This document shows positions 23,461 through 34,470 of a stretch of DNA of 64,000 bases, in pieces. The stretch comes from Alitta virens. Lineage: Eukaryota > Annelida > Polychaeta > Phyllodocida > Nereididae. A model generated the notes under the pieces. The model made no database searches. It had not been told where the DNA came from and was given only the letters and a program-made list of their open reading frames with translations. Both the position numbers and the translations under genes were made by a program. Every line of letters begins with the position of its first letter. The stretch's first letter is position 1. Location of the stretch: NCBI GenBank assembly GCA_932294295.1, contig OW028574.1, forward strand, positions 9,310,215-9,374,214, given 5' to 3'.

Positions 23461-24350
23461 TTTTATTTGCTTTACTTGCCAAGTTCAAAGCATGAAATAT
23501 TTGATAGGTTCAATAACCCACTTCTTAGTGTCTTTTAATGACACAAAAATGACATGTCACGATTGCATTATGGCATGAAGTATGAAGCTTTGTACTCATA
23601 CGACATGAAAGACCCTGTAATACACAAGTGTAACCAATCCATGGTGCAAAAACCTGTAAAGGACTTACAATGTGAAGTAGACAAGTGCTACAGGTGCTGG
23701 GGGCTTTGTGGAACTTAGCAGGCCAACATTAGGGGCGCCAACACTAGGGATGCCAACATTAGGGACGGCAACATAAGGGATGCCCTTTGAAATTTCTGTG
23801 AAAGGAGGCAACGAGGAAATCAGATGTGAATTTTTTAGATGAGGAATTACAATTTCGACCTGCAGTCTCTTCAAAAGAGTATGCCTTTCATGAGGATGGC
23901 TTTTGTCTCATACTCTCTCTCTCATATCAACTTTTATATCTCCTTCAATTCTTTTTGGCCCATTTGAGCTATTTCAAAAGAAAAGGTCGCGAGCGGAATC
24001 ATGCGTCAACAGTATAAGGTCGTGAACGGCATCATGCAACATGTATGATAAATTTGATCTGGCGTGTTTCTGGGAAAGAAAATTCAAAAAGAGCAGAAAT
24101 GAAACGGGGCAACAAAGAAGAGGTCAGCATGTAGTGTCATTTTCATGTCAATATCAGAATTTCATGTTTTATGATCTGTAAAATATGCCCCATGTATAGA
24201 TTTCTGCAATGTAATTTGATAGGTTGATATTTGATAATATATATTGTGATCTTTCCGAACCTTTTCATTTTCGAGATTTTATGCTTTGTTGCAGTCCTGT
24301 CTCACAACCTGTTGACAAACGGAATTCACTTGATTCATTTCCTTAATTTA
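23461..24350. other. Unannotated stretch with a short minisatellite
   Basis: Between about 23727 and 23784 roughly four imperfect units related to GCCAACATTAGGGATG are arranged in tandem. The remainder holds nothing recognisable. Confidence 0.45.
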
Positions 24351-24363
24351 CTTGACAAACATT

Positions 24364-24560
24364 AGGGTGGGGGCCTAGCTCAGTGGTAGTGCGCTGGGCT
24401 TCTAACCACTGGGTCCCAGGTTCAATATCCGGTCGAGCCCATGTTGGATGGCGGTTTCATCTTTTATCTCATTGCCATGGTCCCTGCCTGTCCAAATAAG
24501 CAGTAGCATTATTATTAGGTGCAGAAATACAGGACGTAAAGCCCTAATCCACCACCACCA
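24364..24560 (+). mobile_element. SINE-A copy 2, (CCA)n tail
   Basis: Box A TAGCTCAGTGG is intact, box B is altered (GGTTCAATATCC), and the family body is followed by (CCA)n. A 13-bp duplication CTTGACAAACATT flanks it (24351-24363 and 24561-24573). Near 24500 it has extra bases (AGCAGTAGCATTATTATTAG) in place of the usual TTAGCCCATC. Confidence 0.95.
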
Positions 24561-25611
24561 CTTGACAAACATTTATAAAATGACCATCAATGTACCTCGT
24601 ATGCCTGAGTCATCTCATTGAGCTTTATTATATGGATAGTCGTTCAGTTGTTTCAAATTCTTCACAAGGACTTTTCAAACAGCCAAACTTGTCTGAGTGA
24701 CTGTTTTCTAAGCAGTTTTCTGTCCGCTGAATAATGGAATCAAAATCCAGAGAGATAATTTTAGATAAGGACAGTTTAGTTGGCGTTTGTAGCGGGACAA
24801 GCGATGCTGGGCGATTGAATAGGGGAAGATAGATGGGGAGGGTAGAGTATAAGAGAATAAGATAGAGATCAGGGAGTTAGAGGATAGATGGGTTGGATAG
24901 ATGGGAGTTTGCCGCTGATGCTCTTGCTCTACCAACAGAGCCTGCTCAAATGAAGCGAGATTGCATGCATAGAATTGAGCTTATCCCAGCTCTGTCCCTG
25001 AGCCATTTTCTAGAGGGTCACTGCAGACCGGTCACACCCACAACACAGTCCAAGATGGCCCTGGAACACTGGACATGGGCCCTGGACTGACCCCCAAGGC
25101 AGCGCTGCGTCCAAGTACATGGTTATGTATAAGTAGCCCTACTTATTGCTACTTTCCAGAATATATTAATATCAATGAGTAGGCACAGGAATTCATTCCC
25201 ACATTGTTTGCCCCACACTGGATCAGGGGGTAATAATGGGCTTAATTAAGTGAAGCAATAACCCCAGGTTATTGTTTATGGACCCTGGAAAGGACCAGAA
25301 AGTTGTAGTCGTCGCTTTGTGTACCAGTCTAAATGAGGGTGAAATTTTCCAATCCAATCTTGCTTCAAGTTGTTTGTCTTTTTTCCCAAAAACGGTCTTA
25401 ATAGATATTAAAGCAGCGGCATTATATCTGCGCTGTATTCACGTTCAATTCATGTGCTAATGATATAAGCAACAAATCAACTATCATCCCAAATACGAAA
25501 GGTGATGTTATTCGAAATTACGAGCGTCCAAAATGGGACAGAATGTCAGAATCCACACAAAGTGTCCTCCGCCTAACTTGCAAAACTTTCATCACGCTTC
25601 CAATAGTTCTT

Positions 25612-25624
25612 TGACCTTTGACCT
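25612..25624 (-). promoter_or_regulatory. DR1-type nuclear-receptor motif
   Basis: TGACCTTTGACCT is two TGACCT half-sites separated by one base, the consensus for RXR/HNF4/COUP-type receptors. One 13-bp match in 64 kb is only mildly unexpected, and there is no adjacent promoter. Confidence 0.3.
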
Positions 25625-26111
25625 GTCGTTACGTAACATTGGCCTTTGAAGCCAGCAGATGGCAGCACGGTGGCTGCTTCCCTCACCCTGCTCCTAGAAC
25701 GTCGTCGCTGACCCGAGCATAATGTCAGTGTGCGAGGAGCTCTTTGCTGTGCACTAAGACCATTCATCTAGCAGCCCCTCTTAATCTTTGTCTTGTCTCG
25801 GGAGGTACACCAGAGATGTGTTAATGGCCCTGAATTACTCGTTAAGTTGGTGGATTTTCCGGCTGGATGGCATAACTGGCATTTCTGCTGCTCAGGAGAT
25901 CTGCTATGCTCTTGTTTTTTGCTTCTCTGCTATTGCTTTTTGCTCCTCTGCTTCTGCATTTTGCTCCCACTCTTTCTCTAAAAGGCTCCGGAATTCTTCT
26001 CTTACCTCCCTAGTGTTCTGTTTAAGAGATACGTTGGAATCATTTATTAAACGCGCCTGTCAAGGACAGCACAGAAGCCATCAGGAGACACACTGCCATC
26101 AGGAGGTCTGA

Positions 26112-26154
26112 GCATCCAGCAGCATCCAGCAGCATCCAGCAGCAGCAGCAGCAG
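26112..26154. repeat. AGCATCCAGC minisatellite and (CAG)n
   Basis: Three AGCATCCAGC units pass into five CAG units. Confidence 0.9.
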
Positions 26155-26792
26155 ACTAAGCTTTTAGCCGCCACTTATGTCTTTGAAACGTGGTCACAAC
26201 CTTAATGCCTTTCCCTTATACGAGACAATGTGATAAACAGTTCAGCCAATGAGTTCGAGAAATTGAGACTTCACTTGTGGCAGCCCCCAGTATCGCGTCA
26301 GCTTTATTTCAATCGTTTTTATCACTTTTACGGCTACACACTATTACCTATAGCAGCCTCTTAATTTAATATATTTTATACATCTCCCATCCGCACACAG
26401 TCTTTTTAGTGATACTTGCTTTCTAGGCATCATCTCGCTGTTAGTTGCAAAGGATATCTACATGGCACTCTTCTCAACCACCCATATATCGCTATATCAT
26501 GATTTATGGCCTATGACGTACACTTTAGAAGTTGTCTGGTAACTTGTCCGAAGCAGCCTCCTTTATGAGGCCCACGAATAACGAATTGGGTTCGTGACAT
26601 GAGTAAACTGCCCAGGACTGATGGCCCCCCAGGTAAACGGCACTAAGTGCTGCTCAAACAGGCCAATCATGTGCAATCTAATAGATTGGCCATTGGCTAC
26701 ATATTGATAAACAGTTGATAAACGTGCGTCCTGATTGATGGATGGCGGAACGGACAGGCAAGTGATGCCAGGGAGCATTGCCGCAGTGCCTG

Positions 26793-27320
26793 TGAGAGGA
26801 GAGGAGAGTGAGAAGAAAAGAGAAGAGAGGAGAGGAGAGAGGAGGAGAGAATAGAAGGGGAGAGGAGAGGAGAGGAGAGGAGAGGAGAGGAGAGGAGAGG
26901 AGAGGAGAGGAGAGGAGAGGAGAGGAGAGGAGAGGAGAGGAGAGGAGAGGAGGGGAGGGGAGGGGAGGGGAGGGGAGGGGAGGGGAGGGAAAAGAAGATC
27001 AGAGGAGAGTGAGAAGAGAGGAGAAGAGAGAAGAGGAGAGGAGAGGAGAGAGAAGGAGAGGAGGAGAGAAGAGAAGAGAAGGGGAGAGAAAAGAAGATAA
27101 GAGAAGAGAAAAGAGGAGAGGAGAGAAGAGAGGAGAAAAGAGAAGAAGAGAGAGGAGAGTGAGAAGAAAAGAGAGGAGAGAGGAGAGGAGAGGAGAGAAG
27201 AGGAGAGAAGAGAAGAGAGGAGAGGAGAGAGGAGGAGAGAATAGAAGAGGAGCGGAGAAGAGGAGAGAAGGGGAGGGAAAAGAAGATCAGAGGAGAGTGA
27301 GAAGAGAGGAGAGGAGAGGG
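26793..27320. repeat. 528-bp purine array, (GGAGA)n with (GGGGA)n
   Basis: The plus strand is almost entirely purine. The core is a regular (GGAGA)n run (about 26866-26950) followed by (GGGGA)n at about 26950-26990. Marker words recur in order: GAGAGTGAGAAGAAAAG at about 26804 and 27167, AATAGAAG at about 26849 and 27239, and GGGAAAAGAAGATCAGAGG at about 26986 and 27275. This shows segmental duplication of the array. Long charged frames across it (26808-27407 plus, 26697-27338 minus) are artefacts. Confidence 0.95.
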
Positions 27321-30222
27321 CGCAGAAAAACAGGACAAGAAATGCTTTCTAAAGTGAAAGTGAAAAGGTCTAAGAAGGTTTTGTGTGTAGCTGGAAGTGG
27401 GTGTTGATGATGTATATTGTAGTACAGAGTAGTGCAGAGTGTTCCAGTCATGAGATTAGGGAGAAATGAGCTTACGATGGTAAAGAGAATTACGACGAAC
27501 AGAAGACATGAAAGAATACAAAATTACAAAGATATATTTGCATAAAATGTTTGCAATGTATGTGCTCCAATGAGCAGTATATGTCGAAGTTACCGAAGAC
27601 TAGAAAGTTCTCATGTGAGTGAGTACATATACAAAGAAACGTCCACTTACCTCGTTATGACCAAAGCGAAACTAAAAAGACAAGCCTGTTAGAGAAGCAT
27701 GGCAAAGAGGATATTGCTTTATGGGAATAACCGTTTAAGGGCGGATAGTGAGGTAGATTCCCATTGATTAGGAGATGACAAGGCCAGTTGATATGTTGCA
27801 AACAAGATTAAGGTGAAAGAGATGAAAGTAGGTTCCCCTGGGCTGCTGGTTTGCAATGGGATTTGGGGGCCACTAAAAGTGTCATAAAGGGAGAGGCAGA
27901 TGGAGGGAGATGGGACAAAGAGCTGAGGGATGCAGGGGATGCAGAGGTGATGATGCAGAGGTGATGGTGGGATCTTAGTGGGTCACACGAGAGGATGTGG
28001 AAACAGGCGAGGTCAGAAGACAAGGATGATGTAAAGGCCCAAAGAACAAGGGGTTTGCCCCAAGCATTGAGACAGCTGGCCACTAAGTGTGCTCAGCCAC
28101 CTCAATATGATGACAAGAGACTCCCAATTCGCTTTCCCCCCGACTCTCCCCAAGCTATGTGCACTTACGATATTGCCATGACACCGACTTAACACAGCCT
28201 TCGACACAGACATTGTCTGAAGTTTGCTGCTAATATTTACCTATCCAACGGACCCCTTTCAAGGAATTCTTTGATCATGCAGTCACTTGGAATAAAAATT
28301 CTCCCAGCTCCTTCCAGGAGATTGAAGACGGAAAACAAGCGAGTGACCGGGCTCGATAAGAGAATGTGGGAGGTCATGCGGCAGCCGGAGAAGGTCACCA
28401 ATGAACTGGGAGGCTGTCGTTCGCCTCGAGTCCTGTCATAATGGGGTGGAAGAAAGTGGGTGCGCACTGCATGGGTTGGTGTTGTCATGTAGAAAACTGC
28501 AAGGCTGAACTGAGAGTGAACTGTGCCACGACTCTGTCAGTCCTGGGAGGAAATGAAGTTGTGTGTTTGTTTGACAGGCAGCGGTTGACCCCAGTGGCTC
28601 CAGTGTTTATGAAGGATAAAAGAGTTCAATTGTTGTGTGCTCACCCCACCGCCCCCAGATCGTGGACTACAGAGATTTGGAAAGCAAATCGTGACAAGCT
28701 GTCAATACGTTGAGCGCGTTGACAGGCATGATTATCGCTCTGTTGGTAACGTTATCCTGGCATTTAGGCAGTGCACAATATGAAACCAGGCAATTATCTA
28801 TGATTGGCCTGCCTTAATTCCCCCACTTATCCCATCAGCCACCCACTGCTACTGTTCCAAATTACTCTGCCTCCTGCAATAAAACTACAAACCAATAATA
28901 TTCCTAGCCGGCCTGCCCCATACGCGCGTCTGCCCATTCAGGCGCTATCGGATTCTCCACCATAGATGGTAAAAACATGCTCCAGAAGGCTGGCTTTAAG
29001 TGTGGCTATCAACTGTGAGGATTGATCTATCAGTGTTCAAACCCTTCAAACTGATACGACTCATTGAGCATGATTTAGAAATTCACCCAGCCCTCTGTGA
29101 AATCACATGTTTATTGCATGATGGAAAAACGAGGTTTTGGTGAGGAAATAATGCGATAAGTGAGAGATGTGAAATCGTGTGGGAAGCGATAAGGTGCGGA
29201 AAGTATGGGACAGGTCTACGGGGACTGAGCGATGGATGGACAGAAAATTGTGTCATTCGGAGATTGTTCCAAGACCTGATTCTTGCGTTTGTCATGTCCT
29301 CTTGTCTCCTGATCAATATTCATATCTAAATTCCCGTTTCATCTGTCGAAAACACATCTTGTCTGTGGCTCATATTTCATATTGGTTGAGGAGCCACAGA
29401 AGATATTGTTTGTGAATCACTGCATTAAAGTTGCTGTTAAGGAATTCGAGGGTGACTCCATCGATTGTCTTGTCATCTGTAGCACGAATCAACAGGTGCT
29501 GCCTTCTACAAGTAATTAATTTTGGCTGGAAGGCATCCTTGTCCTCCTTGGTCTCCAATATGAATACTTGTTGCTCTAAATCCTTGAATTAAACGGTGCT
29601 GTCCTCAATCTTTTTCGGTTGAATATTAAACACGATCAGAATCCCCAATGCTTGAATAATGATTTAGCCTTATTATAAACACATTCTTTATCACGTGGTG
29701 CCGCATTTCACCTGAATACATTTTACTGGGGCCGCATGAACTGCCAATTCCAGGAACGTGTTGGACTCTAATTGAATGGATATTAGTGGGATGTTCTTGC
29801 AGGATGGGAAATTGAAAGGAATTGTCCAACACGTTTCTGATTGCAAGGATTTCCCTGTGGACATTTCACATATTAAATGCTGAGGGTGTTCAGTTACTAC
29901 GCTTGTAACAGTGTTAAGGAAACTGAAGATGGGGAGGCAGGAAACTGTTTGAGTTGCAGGGCTACTGCTGCTGCAGGAGACAAAGAGATGCTTGGCAGTG
30001 CGTGAGAATGCAGCACGCATCAGGTTTAGCTTTGCTCCTGTTTGGTGCATTGCATTTGCCCGTGTACTTTAGCTAAATGCATTATGTAAAGTTTCTGAAT
30101 TGGATTGTTATGATAAGGGATGAGCAGAGAAACTTCGTTGATTAAATGGAAACACAGAGAGAATGATGCCGGTCTTGTGTAGCTAAAAACTATCATGGCA
30201 ACTAGTGTACGGACTACGGAAT
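27321..30222. other. Unannotated single-copy stretch, the longest without a recognised repeat
   Basis: About 2.9 kb with balanced base composition and only short chance frames (up to 119 codons, overlapping on both strands). No SINE, MITE or long microsatellite is visible. Distant regulatory sequence or an intron interior would look like this, but nothing here proves either. Confidence 0.35.
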
Positions 30223-30290
30223 AGGGTTCGAATGCAAGCACCCACAGTCACCGCTATGCTAACCAAGAGGCCACCCAGCTCCCTGTAGAA
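30223..30290 (-). repeat. tRNA-like SINE head (degenerate)
   Basis: On the minus strand, a TGGCCTCTTGGTTAGCATAG box A-like segment is followed about 20 nt later by GCATTCGAACCC, resembling box B. It is tRNA-like in order and spacing but lacks a pairing acceptor stem. It does not match the SINE-A head, and its relation to SINE-B is unclear. Confidence 0.4.
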
Positions 30291-30690
30291 ATAGCCTGAG
30301 ACATGTTGTCTACATTGCAGATTAATAGCTTGCTGTGCACTGTTTAAGTCATTGCTCGCCTGATTTGTTGTACCACTGCCTAAGCATTGTTGTGTAAACC
30401 AGCCACCCTGCCATGTCCATCTTAATGTGGCATTAATAGGAGCTAAGAGCTGACAAGACAATCTAATCACTAGGCTGCTAGTTCTATGTTGTGCTAATCT
30501 AATGGATGGTGACAATGTAATCGATGGGTAGCACTCTAGGCAGTGGATATTGTGACACCAGTGTGGCCCATAGTGTTGGCAATAGTGTGCCTCCCTGTTT
30601 GATACCAACTCCTTCTGCTTTGTTGCACAACCACCCTATTTTCCAGCTGAGTTCCTTCGCACTATATCTTAATGGAAAAGTGGCAAGGCG

Positions 30691-31220
30691 AATACCCTCT
30701 CACTCCTCTAAATACTATTGTGTGCTACTTGTCTTTTTGTCGACCCCAGGATAGAGCTGCCCTACACATCATTCTTCAAAGTGTGGGTCATACAGCCCAT
30801 GCTTTCAGGACATGTCTCCTTTTGAATTAAACTGTTGAGTCCCCAGGCTTTTGATAGTATGCATGTACTCACACACAATGAATGACATTTTGTTGTTGTG
30901 AATTTTGTGGCATAGGCTGAGACAGATGCTGTACGTCAATAGAAAATTGCCCTTTAGCATATATATTGCAGGAGTCTTTGTTGCATCTAGTAGACAATTA
31001 CTGCGTACAAGGAGTTCTTTGAAGGCGACATGCTTTCAGCACTAAACGTATTGAATGCTAAACAACTTTGTGAACTGTAGTCATTGTTTTTCACATACAA
31101 CTGGGCCCCCGTAGAATCCTGAAAGCAAGGGCTGCACGATCCACACTTTGAAGAATGTTGCAGCTCTTTTCTGGGGTCGACAAAAAGACGAGTATTTAGA
31201 GGAGTGTTATTAAGGGTATT
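30691..31220. mobile_element. Element or locus with about 110-bp inverted ends
   Basis: The left arm 30691-30810 and right arm 31117-31220 are diverged inverted copies. Shared words (one orientation) are ACTCCTCTAAATACT, GTCTTTTTGTCGACCCC, ATTCTTCAAAGTGTGG and GCTTTCAGGA. The 306-bp interior is unique in the window and contains no open frame of note. It could be a fold-back DNA element or an old inverted duplication. No target-site duplication was identified. Confidence 0.55.
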
Positions 31221-31246
31221 TGACGTTTTATTGATGATTTTATCCT

Positions 31247-31365
31247 TGTGTGTTACATTTGTATATATTGTATTTTAATTCTACAGAGCCCTGTTATAAA
31301 ACAGACAGTAGTTTGACACGTTACCCTCTTAAGATATAATGAAATAAAGAAATTAATTAATATAG
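31247..31365 (+). repeat. Possible retroelement 3-prime end
   Basis: GAGCCCTGTTATAAAACAG is followed by TTACCCTC and AATAAAGAAATTAATTAAT, a polyadenylation-like signal with a simple A/T tail. It is similar in layout to 23.37-23.45 kb. No coding remnant was found upstream. Confidence 0.3.
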
Positions 31366-32454
31366 CCCAATATGATAACAAAGAAGATTAAAGTTGCATA
31401 ATTCAACCATCATTGATGAATGATTTGTTATTCATAACTGTGTTCGATCAGCTGGCTTAGCATGACAAATCTTGAAAGAGATTTTGTCTGCTTGATTTAG
31501 GCAATATAAGTTAACTCCATCATTAACCTGTTAAAGAAATGTCTCTTATGAAGGAAATATTTTGTGTGATGACACTGATTTTCTGCATGTACTCATTCTT
31601 TATGAATATACAATGACATTGGCTTTTCACAGTGTTTCTATTTTTAGACTTTGATTTCAACTGTGCGGACATTAAGTTCAGATTGCAGATGCCCTGTTGT
31701 CAGCCTGTTGTCTACACAGCGGCCATATTTTGGGTCCTTTCCTTGTAATCCGTGCCACAAGTTGCCGCAACACGCCATTAGGAGGCTGAAATTAAAGGGA
31801 ACAGATATGGCGGGAGAGTGAGAGAATGGAACAACAGTTGTGACAGCATTAGCAGCGGCAGCAGCAGCAGCATCTAGTGATGCTGTTTGAAAAAGCAAGC
31901 CCTCATGATGTGACTGTGCATCTGGGATGCTGCTATACTCTGTAACATTCATCTTCTTTGTGTCATTTCATGCCAGAGGATGTCACTCACAGAAAACACA
32001 ATTTTCTCTGAAATCTTTTTGGCAGAGCAGCTTCATATATTGTGCATGGTGGCAGCTGCGAAGTGCTAATGCATCCCTGACATAGGCTTTTCCCTGGCCC
32101 TGGCTGCAGCTAAACTCCATGCTCTACGGCAATGCACAACATTAGCTCCATTGTCACCAGGCTAAGAATAGCTGATTATATATATCTGCTCAGCAAAATA
32201 TATTCAAAATAAGTCCTTTCCTTGTAGCCCTTTTAGCCTCAAATGCATTTTTTTGTATGTATCAAAAAGATGTTACACCGTTACACATTTTAGCAGGATA
32301 TGTAACACATTTGCGACAAAGCATTGCCTTCCGGCATTTCCACGAATTTGTTCACATGTTAATATGTTAATAAGAACGCTATTGTCCTAAACTATTGCTG
32401 TTGCCATTAGCACAGCCAGACACAGTAATAAAATATTTAAGACTAAAAAAGTTT
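31366..32454. other. Unannotated stretch with a small CAG tract
   Basis: CAG-rich bases at 31851-31872 sit in a 102-codon minus-strand frame (31644-31952) that has no recognisable family. Otherwise featureless. Confidence 0.35.
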
Positions 32455-32634
32455 GGGGGTGGGGGCCTAGCTCAGGGGTTGTTTTGCGCTGGGCTTCCCA
32501 CTACTTGGTCCTGGGTTCAATTCCCGGTTGAGCCTAAGTTGGATGGCTGTTTCATCCATCATCTCATTGCCATGGTCCGTGCCTGTCCTAATTAGGTGCA
32601 GAAATACAGGATGTAAAGCCCTAAAACACCCGCC
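32455..32634 (+). mobile_element. SINE-A copy 3
   Basis: The family head is altered around box A (TAGCTCAGGGG, then extra T bases), box B GGTTCAATTCC is intact, the body lacks the AGCCCATC block, and the tail is a short ACACCCGCC. Flanking ACTAAA (32442-32447 and 32635-32640) may be a decayed duplication. This looks older than the copies at 43.7 or 58.6 kb. Confidence 0.85.
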
Positions 32635-32640
32635 ACTAAA

Positions 32641-33234
32641 CATTTTTTTGTCATAACCAGGTTTCAATAGATATGGTGAAAGAAGAATTGTTGTGTTGAA
32701 AAAGATTCTTAAATATGTGGTTTAACGAACCAACCATGAGAACTCCTTTTTTAGCATAGATGGTGAGTGCTGGGCGGTTAACACTTGGGTCATACGTTCA
32801 AATCTCCATTGTAGCACTCACTGAACAGACTGAACAGTTCAATTGTCTCATGAATATATTCATGCTAAAGACTGACAACAAACTTATCACCATAAACAAT
32901 TTACCAAGGACAGTTTTCATGGATGAACTCGGCCCAATGCTAGTGTCAAAACACATGTATCATTATATAATTGTGTTATTATTTTAATGAATGTCTGGGA
33001 GAACTGTTTAAAAGACCTTGAAATTATCATTGCACTGGAATTCTACCCTAGCCAAATAACTGTTATTACTTGGCACTAGGAATGAATTGGTGATGAAATT
33101 TGCCAGAAAAATGTTGGAGGCCTCCAATTATATAAATGAAGAGCCAGGGAAATTGCTGAAATTACTCGGTTAATTGCTCCATCATATGGCCTGAGATTTC
33201 AAGTTAGTAATCACCCGACCTTGAGAAATTAACA
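32641..33234. other. Unannotated stretch with ATTA-rich words
   Basis: A weak box B-like GTTCAAATCTCC at about 32799-32810 is not convincing as a SINE. The right half (32990-33234) has several ATTA/TAAT homeodomain-type cores and a composition unlike the neighbouring repeats; it is a possible non-coding regulatory block. Speculative. Confidence 0.25.
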
Positions 33235-33538
33235 TCAAAGTGCTCCTGTAATTCGCTAATCATCCTCACGCCTCCCATTCTCAAATTCACCAATTGTTTA
33301 ATAGCCCGTTCATTGGTTGTTTCTAATCTCTAGACTTAAATCACACAAAATGTCACGGTCGTCCTATGAATGCCAATTGCTTTCTGTTTTGTCAACATGG
33401 CATTCATAGGACGAACACGACATTTTGTGTGATTTAAGTCTAGAGATTAGAAACAACCAATGAACGGGCTATTAAACAATTGGTGAATTTGAGAATGGGA
33501 GGCGTGAGGATGATTAGCGAATTACAGGAGCACTTTGA
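33235..33538. repeat. 304-bp palindrome with 141-bp arms
   Basis: Left arm 33235-33375 and right arm 33398-33538 are reverse complements at 138 of 141 positions by hand alignment. The three mismatches cluster at 33348-33353, near the loop. The loop is 22 nt. Neither arm occurs elsewhere in the window, unlike the MITE families. A transcript would fold into a nearly perfect long hairpin. Confidence 0.95.
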
Positions 33539-33639
33539 CGGTCAACCACTTATGGAATGAATTAGAAGCTGAAATTGGTTATTCAAAACCATAGCAATGA
33601 TTGGAGTAGGCTGACACAGCCTCATGGCCACTGCTTGGA

Positions 33640-34075
33640 GTAATTCTTGGCCTTATGCTTGGTCTAATGCTTGGTGCAATGCTTTGGCCTAATGCTCTCC
33701 CTAACTGCTGATATCTAAAATTCGCGTGTAAAATGTAACTTATGACATGACATGTATTCATATTCATCCTCATCTTCATTCACTCTCATCACCATACTTT
33801 CCCAGGGCCATACAACCTTCAAGCATTGCTTTTATGTATGGACTTAGGCAACTTACATAATATGATTATATTTATTTGGTATATTGTAATCTTGTATTGC
33901 AAATATGACTGTAATTGCCGAAAATTTTTATAAATTCAAACATTTAAATGTTTGGTCTAATGCTTAGTTTAATGTTCGGTCTAATGCTCAGTTTAATGCA
34001 TAGTATAATGCTCTGTCTAATGCGTTTAATGCTTGGTCTAATGCATAGTCTAATGCTTGGTCTTATGCTACTTGA
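33640..34075. repeat. Degenerate TAATGCTTGGTC minisatellite in two blocks
   Basis: Units of about 10-12 bp such as TAATGCTTGGTC, TAATGCATAG and TAATGCTCTGTC recur at 33650-33700 and again at 33950-34070, separated by about 250 bp of unrelated DNA. One array was probably split by drift or insertion. Confidence 0.7.
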
Positions 34076-34139
34076 TTTAATTAAACCATAGTTCACTTAG
34101 AGTGATATGATCCCTGCTTTTCAGATTTTTTACAGTTGC

Positions 34140-34470
34140 TAGTGTAGTTTCATGGAAGTTTCTAGATATTTCCACCAGGTGGCTACGACAGAATACTGCA
34201 CTTGTATTGTATTGACTGGAAAAATTCCCGCCCTTCACTGTGATTGGCTGAAGAAAAGTGCATACTAGCAGCAGTATTTTTTAGTGCATTTTAATGTATA
34301 CTTGATATTATCATTCACTTGATATCTGTTATTTCCCTGAGAAAGTTGTATTTTTTTAATAGGTTAGTTATGATCTTCTATGTCTGAAAAGCAAAATGAT
34401 TTATAAGAGGAGAAGAAAGACTTATGTCTTGTTGAATTCGGGGCTGTTCAGTGAAAAGACTCTGTTGCTA
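34140..34470 (-). mobile_element. Family C element, copy 2 (carries the empty site)
   Basis: The reverse complement is co-linear with 4118-4535 and lacks the 80-bp MITE: the junction reads CAGACATAG with a single TA. The CACCTGGTGG and GTGCATTTTAAT-type blocks are conserved. A long AT-rich middle separates the two conserved ends. Confidence 0.75.

Larger units (their letters stand above)
24574..26790. other. Unannotated stretch with GATA-like and CAG tracts
   Basis: A purine-rich degenerate (GATA/GAGA) tract is at about 24818-24903. A DR1 motif and a CAG minisatellite are listed separately. The 107-codon frame at 25788-26111 is Ser/Phe/Cys-rich because of repeated TTTTGCTCCTCTGC-type words and is not recognisable. 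Confidence 0.35.

Noticed and set aside
24917..24945. Minus-strand TTGGTAGAGCAAGAGC resembling box A
   Set aside because: No box B lies at the required distance.
26697..27407. Frames of 199 and 213 codons rich in Arg/Glu/Gly or Ser/Leu/Pro
   Set aside because: They arise from the GGAGA purine array, which lacks stop codons on both strands.
30183..30608. 141-codon minus-strand frame
   Set aside because: It overlaps a plus-strand frame and a tRNA-like repeat head and shows no domain or conserved motif.
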